Shown here piece by piece: positions 5,663-5,871 of a stretch of 5,871 nucleotides of DNA. A program made the translations under genes and the position numbers. The notes under the pieces were generated by a model. That model had not been told where the DNA came from, searched no databases, and saw only the letters and a list, made by a program, of their open reading frames with translations. Source of the DNA: an uncultured Collinsella sp. GTDB taxonomy: Bacteria; Actinomycetota; Coriobacteriia; Coriobacteriales; Coriobacteriaceae. Each line of letters opens with the position of its first letter. The stretch's first letter is position 1. The DNA lies in the NCBI GenBank assembly GCA_900547655.1, contig URHQ01000105.1, positions 1 through 5,871 of the forward strand, given 5' to 3'.

Positions 5663-5836
5663 TGGAGGCGTTTTCGTTTGGCAGCTACTATCCCGGCGAT
5701 AGTGCAATCCACCGCCTGGACCCGCGAACCAAGTTGCTCTTGGGCTTTGTGTTTCTGATCACGACGCTCACGGTCAGCAGCTTCCGCGGACTGGTCCCGG
5801 TCGCAATCTTCGTTGTCCTGATCTACGCCGTGTCCC
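5662..5836 (+). CDS. ecfT: ECF transporter transmembrane subunit EcfT, 5' fragment
   Basis: The first 58 codons of an EcfT gene are cut by the end of the genuine sequence. EcfT is the membrane scaffold linking the ATPases to the S-component; full proteins are usually about 230-270 residues. Visible are the N-terminal block FGSYYPGDSAIHRLDPRTKL (6-25), highly typical of EcfT, and the first membrane segments (about 26-57). The ATG shares its A with the TAA of the ATPase gene, and GAGAGGAGGG (5646-5655) gives a strong ribosome-binding site six bases upstream. The true sequence ends at 5836. The frame continues into adapter and would falsely add VSYTHLRAHET after a hybrid proline codon. The missing remainder is an assembly limit; nothing suggests a broken gene. 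Confidence 0.93.
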
Positions 5837-5871
5837 CTGTCTCTTATACACATCTCCGAGCCCACGAGACC
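5837..5871. other. Illumina Nextera adapter contamination
   Basis: CTGTCTCTTATACACATCT (5837-5855) is the Tn5 mosaic end used in Nextera libraries, and CCGAGCCCACGAGAC (5856-5870) is the rest of the read-2 adapter. The match is exact over 34 bases. Base 5871 would be the first base of the sample index. This is untrimmed library sequence at a contig end and is neither a transposon nor a coding region. It encodes VSYTHLRAHET in the EcfT frame and MGSEMCIRDR on the minus strand, both familiar artefact peptides in sequence databases. Confidence 0.98.

Noticed and set aside
5837..5855. Tn5 mosaic end as evidence of a real transposon
   Set aside because: It continues directly into the Illumina read-2 adapter and stops at the contig end, so it is library sequence.
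5659..5865. Minus-strand open frame beginning MGSEMCIRDR
   Set aside because: Its start codon and first ten residues come from the Nextera adapter; the rest is antisense to ecfT.

Overview
The window looks like the end of a draft-assembly contig from a GC-rich gut actinobacterium of the class Coriobacteriia, most likely Collinsella or a close relative. That placement is inferred from the overall look of the proteins, codon use and gene order; no marker gene proves it. All supported genes lie on the + strand.

Layout. Positions 1-575 hold no gene I can defend. They carry several inverted repeats, an AT-rich tract that may hold the chaperonin promoter, and a GC-rich leader hairpin. Next is the chaperonin operon groES (576-869) and groEL (966-2603), with a structured 96-nt spacer between the genes. 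The operon ends in a terminator hairpin enclosed by a perfect 37-bp inverted repeat (whole structure 2630-2772). About 200 bases without a gene follow, with further hairpins and a likely extended -10 promoter.

A clear FMN riboswitch (about 2976-3162) then precedes a riboflavin-uptake operon: ribU (3171-3761), a fused double ATPase ecfA1-ecfA2 (3758-5662) and the first 58 codons of ecfT (from 5662). ribU/ecfA overlap by ATGA and ecfA/ecfT by TAATG, so the three are probably translationally coupled. Together they encode a complete energy-coupling-factor (ECF) vitamin importer: RibU binds riboflavin, the fused ATPase supplies both motor domains, and EcfT couples them. The riboswitch would lower the whole set when FMN is plentiful. 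There is no terminator between aptamer and start codon, and the ribU Shine-Dalgarno sequence lies at the 3' edge of the aptamer, which points to control of translation initiation.

The last 35 bases are not biological. Positions 5837-5870 match the Illumina Nextera transposase mosaic end plus read-2 adapter. Any EcfT C-terminus ending VSYTHLRAHET, or any minus-strand protein starting MGSEMCIRDR, is an artefact. I see no undescribed system. The best biological leads are the nested palindrome after groEL, the branched FMN riboswitch, and the inverted-repeat-rich region upstream of groES.
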